From NCBI GenBank assembly GCA_947305775.1, contig CAMZEN010000030.1, positions 1-32,517 of the forward strand: DNA of 32,517 nt, read 5' to 3'. The number at the start of each line of letters is the position of its first letter. The stretch's first letter is position 1. The stretch is from an uncultured Verrucomicrobiota bacterium. Its GTDB lineage: Bacteria > Verrucomicrobiota > Kiritimatiellia > RFP12 > UBA1067. This document shows positions 1 through 6,406 of the stretch, in pieces. The notes beneath the pieces were generated by a model. It searched no databases, was not told the origin of the DNA, and saw only the letters and a program-made list of their open reading frames with translations. The translations under genes were made by a program, and so were the position numbers.

Positions 1-1
1 G

Positions 2-64
2 GACAAACTCATGCAGCTTTCCGCTGGATTCGGCTCCGGCATGGGGACGATGGAGACAAAATAA
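2..64 (+). pseudogene. C_GCAxxG_C_C family fragment (cut at window edge, truncated 3')
   Basis: The frame open from base 2 reads DKLMQLSAGFGSGMGTMETK and then stops. It matches residues of the intact C_GCAxxG_C_C protein at 4396-4809 (DELMRLGSGFGSGMGTMEGT). In the intact protein this stretch continues into the cysteine motif GTCGALVGA; here the similarity ends right after GTME and a stop follows two codons later. The gene is therefore cut inside its core, with the break just before the ribosome binding site of ldhA. Whether the 5' part outside the window is intact cannot be seen. Confidence 0.7.
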
Positions 65-80
65 CAAGGAGCATTGCACT

Positions 81-1130
81 ATGAAGAAGATTGCGTTTTT
101 CGACACCAAGCCGTATGACAAGGAGTCGTTCGACAAGCTGAACAACGGGCGGTACGAGATCAAGTATTTCGAGACGCGGCTGACGGCGGCGGCTCTGCCC
201 CTCGCCGACGGATGCGACGCGGCATGCGCGTTCGTGAATGCCGAAATCGACCGTGCCGTGGTCGAAGGGCTTGTGAAGCGTGGCATCAAGGTTCTCGCCA
301 TGCGGTGCGCGGGCTACAACAACGTCGATTTCAAGGCGGCATACGAAGCCGGGCTTACGGTCGTGCGCGTTCCCGCCTATTCCCCCTACGCCGTCGCTGA
401 ACACGCCGCCGCGCTCCTGATGACGCTAACGCGCCACATCCACCGCGCCGCCGTTCGCACAAAGGACTTCAACTTCTCGCTTGTCGGGCTCACAGGATTC
501 GACCTGCACGGCAAGACGGCAGGCGTAGTCGGCACGGGCAAGATCGGACGCATCTTCGCCGACATCTGCAAGGGATTCGGGATGCGAGTCCTCGCCTACG
601 ACGCATTCCCGAATCCGGCGACGGGGCTTGAATATGTCACGCTCGACAGGCTTCTCGCCGAGTCGGATATCGTCTCGCTGCATTGTCCGCTTCTCCCAGA
701 AACGAAGTACCTCATCAACGCCGACACGCTCGCCAAGGCAAAGCGCGGCTTCACTCTCATCAACACGTCGCGCGGCGGACTCGTCGATTCGGAGGCATTG
801 CTCTCGGCGTTGCGTGACGGAACGGTCGGGGCGGCGGGGTTGGATGTCTATGAAGAGGAAAGCGAATGGTTCTACGAGGACCGCTCGGACGTGACGCGCC
901 AGAACAAGACGCTCTCGCTTCTCGTCTCGCTGCCCAACGTGATCGTCACCTCGCACCAGGCGTTCCTTACGCACGAGGCGCTTGCCAACATCGCCACGAC
1001 AACGCTCAAGAACCTTGACGACTACTTCGCCGGCGCACCGCTTGAAAACGAAATCTGCTACCGCTGCCTCGGCACGGGCGGAGCGGCCAAGTCGAACTGC
1101 CCTCGCCGCGCCAACGGCCGCTGCCACTAA
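81..1130 (+). CDS. ldhA: D-lactate dehydrogenase (2-hydroxyacid dehydrogenase)
   Basis: NAD-dependent D-2-hydroxyacid dehydrogenase, expected to reduce pyruvate to D-lactate in the cytoplasm during fermentation. The 349-aa protein follows E. coli LdhA closely: the RCAGYNNVD and RVPAYSPYAVAEHA segments, the GTGKIG dinucleotide loop at 151-156, the acidic D174 after the second beta strand, TSRGG with Arg231, the acidic DVYEEE at 255-260, and the catalytic His292 in SHQAFLT. The ATG at 81 has AAGGAG about 9 nt upstream. Beyond the usual end (NEIC) there is a tail of about 23 residues with four cysteines (326, 329, 340, 348; spacing CX2C-X10-C-X7-C), absent from E. coli LdhA. It is followed after 18 nt by a TIGR04076 gene, probably co-transcribed. 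Confidence 0.93.
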   Translation: MKKIAFFDTKPYDKESFDKLNNGRYEIKYFETRLTAAALPLADGCDAACAFVNAEIDRAVVEGLVKRGIKVLAMRCAGYNNVDFKAAYEAGLTVVRVPAYSPYAVAEHAAALLMTLTRHIHRAAVRTKDFNFSLVGLTGFDLHGKTAGVVGTGKIGRIFADICKGFGMRVLAYDAFPNPATGLEYVTLDRLLAESDIVSLHCPLLPETKYLINADTLAKAKRGFTLINTSRGGLVDSEALLSALRDGTVGAAGLDVYEEESEWFYEDRSDVTRQNKTLSLLVSLPNVIVTSHQAFLTHEALANIATTTLKNLDDYFAGAPLENEICYRCLGTGGAAKSNCPRRANGRCH

Positions 1131-1148
1131 TTGAAAGGAACTCAATAA

Positions 1149-1496
1149 GTGAAGAAGGTAAAAATAACGATACTCAAGACGACGCGCGACAAGGAACTTG
1201 CGGCCGAATACGGCATTGACGGGCTGACCGCCTGTCCGATGATGAAGGCCGGCGACGTGTTCTACGCCGACTACGCGAAGCCGCAGGGATTCTGCGACGA
1301 GGCGTGGAAGGCAATCTACCAGTATGTGTTTGCGCTGGCGCACGGCGCGGACAAGTCGCTCTTCTACTACGGCGACTGGATCAAGAAGCCCGGTGTCGCC
1401 ATCGTGAGCTGCAACGACGGACTCCGCCCCGTCATCATGAAGCTCGAAGCGACCGACGAGGAATCGAAAATCGACTACGAGCCGGTTGAAAGATAG
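1149..1496 (+). CDS. TIGR04076 family protein
   Basis: A 115-aa protein resembling the TIGR04076 family: N-terminal KVKITILK strand, a CPMMKAGDVF segment, GFCDEAWKAIYQYVFAL in the middle and the conserved VAIVSCNDGLRPVIMKLE near the end. The family has no assigned reaction. The start is GTG at 1149, with AAAGGAA about 9 nt upstream; no ATG fits. It lies 18 nt after ldhA on the same strand and is probably its operon partner. The conserved cysteines (in CPMM, GFC and SCND) suggest metal or redox chemistry, but that is inference. Confidence 0.8.
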   Translation: MKKVKITILKTTRDKELAAEYGIDGLTACPMMKAGDVFYADYAKPQGFCDEAWKAIYQYVFALAHGADKSLFYYGDWIKKPGVAIVSCNDGLRPVIMKLEATDEESKIDYEPVER

Positions 1497-1551
1497 CGTC
1501 TTCCATCAACCGCTGACGAAGCCGTGACGGAGAATCCGTCTATGACGCTCC

Positions 1552-2007
1552 TTATTTCACGTGATAGACCTTTGCGACGATCTTCCAGCCGTCACCGTCG
1601 CAGACGAGGGCAAACATGTCCGTGAACTTCACTGCGCCGAACTGCGTGTCAACAGATACGATGGCGGTCGTGGCGGTCTGTGCGCCGACCTTGATTTCGC
1701 CGCGCGTGACGGTCTGCGCACCAGACTTGTCCACGTAGTCGTAGAGCGCCTGGATCGGCACGGTGACGGACTTGCCTTTCTCTGACCACGACATGGTCGC
1801 GTTCGGCGCGAACGCCTTGCGGGTGATCTTGCTGTCGCCCTTGCGTCCGCCCTCGATGTAGAGATCGACGGCTGCGACGATTCCCTTGTCCACTGACGAG
1901 CTGCACGGACATGCGCACTTGCATGTGGCGGACTTCGGCTCGTCGGCGATTCCGACCGTAGCCATCAGCGCGACGCAACCCAATACTGCGAAGAACTTCA
2001 TTTTCAT
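1552..2007 (-). CDS. Secreted NTF2-like (lumazine-binding type) protein
   Basis: 151 aa from the ATG at 2007, which has AAGGAG about 9 nt upstream; an upstream TTG at 2031 is in frame but overlaps the preceding gene and has no ribosome site. The N-terminus is a signal peptide (MKMKFFAVLGCVALMATVGIA). Next comes a dense CxCxCxC cluster at residues 29-35, then an NTF2-like alpha+beta fold: an initial helix with YIEGGRKGD, a central FAPNATM strand and an ending DMFALVCDGDGWKIVAKVYHVK, typical of the putative lumazine-binding group. No catalytic assignment can be made. It lies 13 nt after another NTF2-like gene, so the two form an operon divergent from the HxlR regulator. Confidence 0.75.
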   Translation of the reverse strand: MKMKFFAVLGCVALMATVGIADEPKSATCKCACPCSSSVDKGIVAAVDLYIEGGRKGDSKITRKAFAPNATMSWSEKGKSVTVPIQALYDYVDKSGAQTVTRGEIKVGAQTATTAIVSVDTQFGAVKFTDMFALVCDGDGWKIVAKVYHVK

Positions 2008-2020
2008 TTTCGCTTTCTCC

Positions 2021-2404
2021 TTACTTCTCAATCGTGTTCGAGTTCTGGTTGTACGCTTTGGCGACGCACTTCCATTCGCCGTCGATCTTCAGCAACAGAA
2101 GAACGTCCGTGAAGTCGATCTTGCCGCCCCAGCCCTCTTCGAGGACGCGCACGACGGCAAGAGTTTCTTCGAGTTCCAGTACGTCGATCCGCGTCTTGAA
2201 GTTCTCGCCCGCGCCGACGGTGTCAACATTACGGTAGAACTGCTCAATACTGCCGCGCTCGAACTTCCCGTTGAGGAATCCGAACAGGCATGCGTCCTCC
2301 GTGAACAGCTCCTTGGCGTACTTGCTGTTGCCCTCCGCGACGCTGCGCGTGAATTTCGAAGCGGCCTCGACAACTGCGTTGTAGTCTGCGATGTTCGCTC
2401 TCAT
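2021..2404 (-). CDS. NTF2-like (lumazine-binding type) protein
   Basis: 127 aa from the ATG at 2404, supported by a GGAG about 9 nt upstream; the longer frame to 2449 lacks a ribosome site. No signal peptide is seen, so a cytoplasmic protein is expected. The fold signature is the same as in its neighbour: an N-terminal helix with FTRSVAEGNSKYAKELFTEDACLFGFLNG, then paired strands ending FTDVLLLLKIDGEWKCVAKAYNQ. Such small NTF2-like proteins often bind a small ligand or act as steroid-isomerase-like enzymes, but the exact role is unknown. It is the first gene of the leftward unit and is transcribed from the divergent promoter with its -10 at 2474-2479. Confidence 0.75.
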   Translation of the reverse strand: MRANIADYNAVVEAASKFTRSVAEGNSKYAKELFTEDACLFGFLNGKFERGSIEQFYRNVDTVGAGENFKTRIDVLELEETLAVVRVLEEGWGGKIDFTDVLLLLKIDGEWKCVAKAYNQNSNTIEK

Positions 2405-2473
2405 TTTATCTTCTCCATCTTTGTTTGTTGCCTTGCTTGGGCAGGCCAATCCTGTCCTTGCGGAACGGCGCGG

Positions 2474-2503
2474 ATTATACTATACTATCTGCCGCAAGCG
2501 CAA
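2474..2503 (-). promoter_or_regulatory. Promoter of the NTF2-like operon
   Basis: On the minus strand TTGCGC (2503-2498) and TATAAT (2479-2474) are separated by 18 bp, about 70 bp upstream of the ATG at 2404. The spacer and -10 region contain ATAGTATAGTATAAT, related to the palindrome before the divergent hxlR gene. Confidence 0.6.
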
Positions 2504-2512
2504 GAATGCACT

Positions 2513-2535
2513 TTTTTGTATCATACTAACAAAAA
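2513..2535. promoter_or_regulatory. Candidate HxlR operator
   Basis: GTATCATAC (2518-2526) is a perfect 4-bp inverted repeat around one base, enclosed by TTTTTGT (2513-2519) and ACAAAAA (2529-2535), also inverted. It lies 20-40 bp before the hxlR start. TAGTAT-type half sites recur at the divergent promoter. HxlR/YodB-type regulators are known to bind short TA-rich palindromes near their own promoters; that this one does is inferred. Confidence 0.5.
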
Positions 2536-2554
2536 GGAAACCAAGGTTGGCGAA

Positions 2555-2914
2555 ATGACAAAGAGCGAGGCGAAGAAACTGCACTGTACGGTGGAGGCGG
2601 CTATCGCCGTCATCGGCGGGAAGTACAAGGCCATCATCATCTGGTGGCTGAACGAGAAAGGCGTGATGCGCTACAGCGAGATCCAGCGCAGAGTGCCGCA
2701 GGCGACCGCCAAGATGCTGAGCCAGCAGCTCCGCGAGATGGAGGCGGACGGCATCATCTCCCGCAAGGTCTATCCCGTCGTTCCGCCCAAGACCGAATAC
2801 GCGCTGACCGACCTCGGGATATCCCTCGTGCCCATCGTCAAGACGATGGACAAGTGGGGTGCGGCCTGGTTCAAGCGCATTGGGCTCCCCGTCCCGTGCG
2901 ACGAGGAAATCTAG
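2555..2914 (+). CDS. HxlR family transcriptional regulator
   Basis: 119-aa winged-helix DNA-binding protein of the HxlR family (relatives YodB, HypR, CatR). The start is the ATG at 2555, with AAGG 8 nt upstream; the frame is open much further upstream but only this part has family sequence. The core motif CTVEAAIAVIGGKYKAIIIWWL, the recognition segment YSEIQRRVPQATAKMLSQQLREMEADGII and the wing YPVVPPKTEYALTDLG are all present. Cys11 sits at the conserved N-terminal cysteine position that senses quinones and disulfide stress in YodB-type proteins. The divergent NTF2-like genes, and the flavodoxin downstream, are the likely targets. Confidence 0.9.
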   Translation: MTKSEAKKLHCTVEAAIAVIGGKYKAIIIWWLNEKGVMRYSEIQRRVPQATAKMLSQQLREMEADGIISRKVYPVVPPKTEYALTDLGISLVPIVKTMDKWGAAWFKRIGLPVPCDEEI

Positions 2915-2966
2915 TCACGCAGAGGCGCATAACCGCCCCTCTGCCTCTCTGCGACTCTGCGAGATA
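2915..2966. repeat. CTCTGCG-type intergenic repeat with hairpin
   Basis: Directly after the hxlR stop, GCAGAGG (2919-2925) pairs with CCTCTGC (2938-2944), and further copies of CTCTGCG follow up to 2966. The 12-mer CGCAGAGGCGCA is shared with the larger inverted repeat at 17698-17794. It may end hxlR transcription, although there is no T run. Confidence 0.6.
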
Positions 2967-2991
2967 ATTCAACCCGAAAGAAAGGACTAAA

Positions 2992-3624
2992 ATGAAAATG
3001 ATCGGAATCGTTGTAGGAGCTGTAATAGTCGTCGCCATAGCATCGGTCGTCGGCTGTAAGTTGTTCGCAAGTCGCTCCACGGAAGCGACGGTGGCGTTGA
3101 CGGCAAAGCTGCCGGGCAAGGTCGCGGTTGTCTACTATTCCCAATCGAAGGTCGGCAACACGTCGACGGTCGCGAAATGGATTGCCAAGCACACGGGCGG
3201 CGAGCTTGTCCCGATAGAGACTGTCGAGGCGTACCCCGACGCCTACGGTGACACGCTCAAGGCCGCGAAGAAGGACATGGAGAACGGCGGAACGCGTGCG
3301 ATAAAGGCCGTCCCTCCGCTCGATGGCTACGACGTGGTGTTCATCGGCACGCCGATCTGGTACGGAACGTACGCGCCGCCTGTCGCGGAATTCTTCAAGA
3401 CGCATTCGCTCGCTGGCAAGACGGTCGTGCCGTTCTGCACGCACGGTGGCGGAGGCGCAGGACGCTACTTCGTAGACGTGCGCAAGGCCTGTCCTGCTGC
3501 GACGGTAAAGGAATGTCTCACGATTCGCGGCTCGAACCAGATCGAACGCCGACTCGGAACCGGCATCACCTCGCACCACACGGAAGACGACGTCGTCAAA
3601 TGGCTCAACGCGGTTTTCAAGTGA
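2992..3624 (+). CDS. Flavodoxin-like protein with lipoprotein signal
   Basis: 210-aa flavodoxin-fold protein. Residues 1-22 form a hydrophobic signal ending in VVGC, which fits a lipobox, so Cys22 may be lipidated. The flavodoxin domain follows: VAVVYYSQSKVGNTSTVAKWIA (FMN phosphate loop, SxxGNT), then DVVFIGTPIWYGTYAPPVAEFF (the 50s loop with aromatic residues near the flavin), then VVPFCTHGGGGAGRYF. The ATG at 2992 follows AAAGGA by about 9 nt. It starts a rightward unit with the FMN reductase at 3665 and the C_GCAxxG_C_C protein at 4396. An exported flavodoxin is uncommon; alternatively the segment may be a plain N-terminal membrane anchor. Confidence 0.87.
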   Translation: MKMIGIVVGAVIVVAIASVVGCKLFASRSTEATVALTAKLPGKVAVVYYSQSKVGNTSTVAKWIAKHTGGELVPIETVEAYPDAYGDTLKAAKKDMENGGTRAIKAVPPLDGYDVVFIGTPIWYGTYAPPVAEFFKTHSLAGKTVVPFCTHGGGGAGRYFVDVRKACPAATVKECLTIRGSNQIERRLGTGITSHHTEDDVVKWLNAVFK

Positions 3625-3664
3625 ATAAGCCCACCTCGACACGATAGTGAAGGGAAATGCCAAA

Positions 3665-4360
3665 ATGAAAGACAACAAACCATTCGCAATGTTCTTTAAC
3701 GCCAGCCCGCGCAAGGGCTGGAACACCGCCAGGATGCTTGAGGCGGCCAAGGCCGGAGCGGAAGAGGCGGGCGCCGTCACGGAACTCGTCAACCTCTACG
3801 ACATAAGCTTCCCCGGCTGCAAAAGCTGCTTCGCCTGTAAGCTCAAGAACGCCAAGACCGACGGCGTGTGCGCCATCCGCGACGCGTTGCGTCCCGTTCT
3901 TGAACGAGCCCGCAAGGCAGACGTGCTTGTTCTCGGCTCCCCCATCTACTTCAGCTACCCGACTGGCGTGTACCGCGCTTTCCTTGAACGACTTGCGTTC
4001 CCGGTGTACAGCTACCACTACGAGAACGGCAAGCCGCACGTCTACCGCGACAAGGTGATCGAGACGGCCAACATCTTCACGATGAACTGCCCCGAAAGCA
4101 TGATGAAGGAGATTGGCTACCCGACTCTCCTCGAGACAAACACGCAGACTCTGACTGCGGTGTTCGGCGCGTCAGAAACGCTCTACGCCTGCAACACCTA
4201 CCAGTTCGCGGATTATTCGCGCTACGATATGACGCTCTTTACCGAAGAGGCAAAGCGTGCATACCGCGACGCTCATTTCGAGACCGATCTCGCCAACGCC
4301 CGTGCCCTCGGCAAGCGCCTTGTCGAGCGTTCGCTTGGGCGCTTGATTGCGAAAGATTGA
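3665..4360 (+). CDS. NAD(P)H-dependent FMN reductase / iron-sulfur flavoprotein-like
   Basis: 231-aa flavodoxin-fold oxidoreductase. The ATG at 3665 has GAAGGG about 10 nt upstream; a GTG at 3647 is less likely. The phosphate-binding loop is FNASPRKGWNT near the N-terminus. It is followed by a cysteine cluster GCKSCFACKLKNAKTDGVC, the pattern of iron-sulfur flavoprotein-like FMN reductases, and then by VLVLGSPIYFSYPTGVYRAFLERL at the flavin site. Cytoplasmic. It probably transfers electrons from NAD(P)H to FMN or to an electrophilic substrate; the true acceptor is unknown. Two further members of this superfamily occur at 10402 and 23183. Confidence 0.87.
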   Translation: MKDNKPFAMFFNASPRKGWNTARMLEAAKAGAEEAGAVTELVNLYDISFPGCKSCFACKLKNAKTDGVCAIRDALRPVLERARKADVLVLGSPIYFSYPTGVYRAFLERLAFPVYSYHYENGKPHVYRDKVIETANIFTMNCPESMMKEIGYPTLLETNTQTLTAVFGASETLYACNTYQFADYSRYDMTLFTEEAKRAYRDAHFETDLANARALGKRLVERSLGRLIAKD

Positions 4361-4395
4361 AAGCAAAATCAGAGAAGTCAATAGGAGTCAAAGCT

Positions 4396-4809
4396 ATGAC
4401 ACTTGAAGATCGAATTGAGACTGGTGCGCAGTTGAAGCGCAAGATGAACTGCTGCCAGGCGGTGCTGGTGGCGTATGCCGACAGGCTGGGCAAGAGCGAG
4501 GATGAGCTTATGCGCCTCGGGTCGGGCTTTGGCTCAGGCATGGGAACTATGGAAGGAACTTGCGGTGCGCTGGTGGGCGCGATAATGGTGTCGTCGCTCG
4601 TCGCGGCACCGAGCGCAGCCATGTCCAACTCCCGTGCCATAATGTCAAGGTTCAAGGAGCTTTCAGGCGCAACGGTCTGCCGCGACCTTAAGTGCATCGG
4701 CACCGGCAAGGTTCTTTGCAGTTGTGAAGACTGCGTCCGTAACGCCATTCGCGCCGTAGGAGAAATATACGATCAAAACCAACAGAGACAAAGCCATGAT
4801 TTTCGCTGA
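4396..4809 (+). CDS. C_GCAxxG_C_C family protein
   Basis: 137 aa from the ATG at 4396, with AGGAG about 10 nt upstream. The family is defined by a spaced set of cysteines around a GCAxxG motif. Here these are NCCQAV (after an N-terminal helix), FGSGMGTMEGTCGALVGA, VCRDLKCIG and CSCEDCVRNAI. The function is not established; members are thought to be redox-active or metal-binding and often stand beside flavin enzymes, as here. The last residues (QNQQRQSHDFR) overlap the start of the small ORF at 4796. Pieces of paralogues occur at 2-64 and 16324-16361. Confidence 0.8.
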   Translation: MTLEDRIETGAQLKRKMNCCQAVLVAYADRLGKSEDELMRLGSGFGSGMGTMEGTCGALVGAIMVSSLVAAPSAAMSNSRAIMSRFKELSGATVCRDLKCIGTGKVLCSCEDCVRNAIRAVGEIYDQNQQRQSHDFR

Positions 4810-4912
4810 TATCGTCGCCGCGCTCTCAAAGGAGACAGGCATTGAAATCGAAACCGAGGATGATGCGTGCGCTATCCGGTCGGAGGCGACGGACGGGTCG
4901 TCCGTGACGTAG
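4796..4912 (+). pseudogene. 38-codon ORF, possible fragment of a CesT-like chaperone
   Basis: ATG at 4796 overlaps the end of the previous gene and encodes 38 residues beginning MIFADIVAALSKETGIEIE and ending DGSSVT before TAG. The pattern of an N-terminal helix (LSKETGIEIE), then acidic residues and CAIR, recalls the start of CesT-type secretion chaperones. Those proteins are about 130 aa, so this would be only a remnant. The assignment is a guess from pattern. There is no good ribosome site. Confidence 0.3.
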
Positions 4913-4968
4913 GCCCGCCAAAAATAAATTCAAAAAATGAGGTGAGGGCATTGAAGGAGTTGCAGCAT

Positions 4969-6003
4969 ATGAACAAAGTCATGGTTATGGTGATGTCGCT
5001 GACAATGGCAATTGCCGTGTGTTCCGCTTTGGCATCTGAGATCAAAGCAGAAGGTGTCGATAGCGGAGCAGTTGCGCTTACTTTGCTTGTCAAGGCACAT
5101 GAAGCAAGGAGACCAAGCGGCATACCTGAAGACATCAGCGGTATTGCCATGAGCAATGACGGCTCGTTCTGGGCGGTCTGCGATTCGCGTGGTGAACTAT
5201 GCCGCCTTGTTGTAGACATTGATCTTGATTCCGGAGAGATCAAGAAATGTTCTCTCGGGGAGATTAGGCATGTGTCCGGCGGGAATGATATGGAGGGGCT
5301 CGCATACGATCCCTTGAGAGATTCCTTATGGATCTGCGATGAAAAGGGCCCTCGCATATTCGAGTATTCGTTCCGCGAAAGAAGTGTTGGTGAGGATGTC
5401 TCCCTTCCGGAGAATCTCAAAAAGTGCATTCAGAACCGCTCGCTTGAGGCGCTTGAAATTTCCCCAGATGGACTCATGCTGTTGACTTGCAATGAGAAAG
5501 CGATTCCTGGCGATACTATTCCTGGCGTGGCAAATGCCGCGCCCGTGAGGATTTCGAAGTTTACGCGCAAGAACGCCTCAGAGTCATGGAAGTTCATTTC
5601 GCAAAGATATTATCTGCCAGAACCGCCAAGTGGAAACATGCGTGATTCAAAGAAGCGCAATGGTGTTGCGTCCGTATGTGTCGCTTCCAATGGGCGCATT
5701 TTTGTTCTTGAGCGTGAATGCGACAAAACAGATGGCTTGCGTTTCCGTATGCGTATTTTCGAGGTTGTTTACCCAATAGAAGACGGCTCCAAGCCGTATG
5801 ATCTTATGCCCGTGTTGGAGAAGCGCCTTGTTTACGATGAAGATACCGGTACATCCATGTATGAGGGAATGTGCCTTGGCCCTGTTCTCAAGGATGGTTC
5901 ACAGACGTTTGTGGTTGTTTCGGATGGTGACAAGAAAGCATCAGAGTCAATAATGACGATAGTTCTTCCCAAGTCCGGTATCGTTAAACCTCCACGCCCA
6001 TAA
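4969..6003 (+). CDS. Secreted esterase-like/phytase-like beta-propeller protein
   Basis: 344 aa. The ATG at 4969 has AAGGAG 9 nt upstream; the frame extends further but only this start gives a signal peptide (MNKVMVMVMSLTMAIAVCSALAS). The mature part carries the repeated blade signatures of the esterase-like activity of phytase family: DISGIAMSNDGSFWAVCDSRGELCRL, NDMEGLAYDPLRDSLWICDEKGPRIFEY, SLEALEISPDGLMLLTCNEKA and GTSMYEGMCLGP. These acidic loops normally bind calcium. Expected in the periplasm or outside the cell; the substrate is unknown. By eye the gene is less GC-biased at third positions than its neighbours, which could mean recent transfer. Confidence 0.75.
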   Translation: MNKVMVMVMSLTMAIAVCSALASEIKAEGVDSGAVALTLLVKAHEARRPSGIPEDISGIAMSNDGSFWAVCDSRGELCRLVVDIDLDSGEIKKCSLGEIRHVSGGNDMEGLAYDPLRDSLWICDEKGPRIFEYSFRERSVGEDVSLPENLKKCIQNRSLEALEISPDGLMLLTCNEKAIPGDTIPGVANAAPVRISKFTRKNASESWKFISQRYYLPEPPSGNMRDSKKRNGVASVCVASNGRIFVLERECDKTDGLRFRMRIFEVVYPIEDGSKPYDLMPVLEKRLVYDEDTGTSMYEGMCLGPVLKDGSQTFVVVSDGDKKASESIMTIVLPKSGIVKPPRP

Positions 6004-6042
6004 CGATAGTCTGTTGTAACGGCAACTAACACAGGAATTGAA

Positions 6043-6319
6043 ATGGCGTGTAAAATGAGAAGACCTGTATTAATTTTAGGCGCAGTTCTTGTGGCTGTTG
6101 CAGCATGAATGCCTTATTCTTGTATGGCCGCTTTTCGACAAGTGGCTGCGCGACGAGAATCTTTCCGGCAAGATCGCGGCGCTTTCGTTTGCGCAACATT
6201 CGGCCATGGTGCAGCAGGTGGGGTGGCTTCAGGCGCGATGGCATGAAGACGGCGAACTTACGGTTTCGCAGGTCCTTTCGACTTCGGCTGGAAACTATCT
6301 TAATCCGAAAAAGGTCTAA
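6043..6319 (+). pseudogene. Composite remnant: truncated signal-peptide ORF joined to an ABC ATPase fragment
   Basis: ATG at 6043 (AGGAA upstream) encodes a 21-residue signal-peptide-like stretch (MACKMRRPVLILGAVLVAVAA) and stops at 6106-6108. From 6126 to 6280 the DNA is a copy of 7826-7980, inside the ABC ATPase gene, with a single mismatch at 6272. The copied frame continues for 13 unrelated codons to a stop at 6317-6319. Two broken ends are therefore fused here. No functional product is expected. Confidence 0.75.
6126..6280 (+). repeat. 155-bp duplicate of ABC ATPase internal segment (copy 1)
   Basis: Bases 6126-6271 are identical to 7826-7971; after one mismatch, 6273-6280 match 7973-7980. 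The offset is exactly 1,700 bp and the orientation is direct. The other copy encodes about residues 34-85 of the ABC protein. Confidence 0.95.
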
Positions 6320-6321
6320 AT

Positions 6322-6331
6322 ATGGTATAAT
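6322..6331 (+). promoter_or_regulatory. Extended -10 promoter element for the gene at 6407
   Basis: ATGGTATAAT with TATAAT at 6326-6331, 75 bp before the next gene start. No convincing -35 is visible. The same TGGTATAAT string precedes several other genes in the window. Confidence 0.5.
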
Positions 6332-6406
6332 TCACATCGTGAAAACGGGGTGACACCTCAGTATTCTTGATTCGTGATTACTGGTAAACCTGAAAGGAAC
6401 AATGCG

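Noticed and set aside
426..1343. Minus-strand open frame opposite ldhA
   Set aside because: Shadow frame of a strongly conserved gene; composition is low-complexity Arg/Glu/Val and no start signal is seen.
1527..1541. GACGG/CCGTC hairpin between the converging genes at 1149 and 1552
   Set aside because: Only a 5-bp stem without a T run; too weak to call a terminator.
4796..4912. Type III secretion system
   Set aside because: Only a 38-codon fragment loosely resembles a CesT-type chaperone; no secretion apparatus or effector gene is present.
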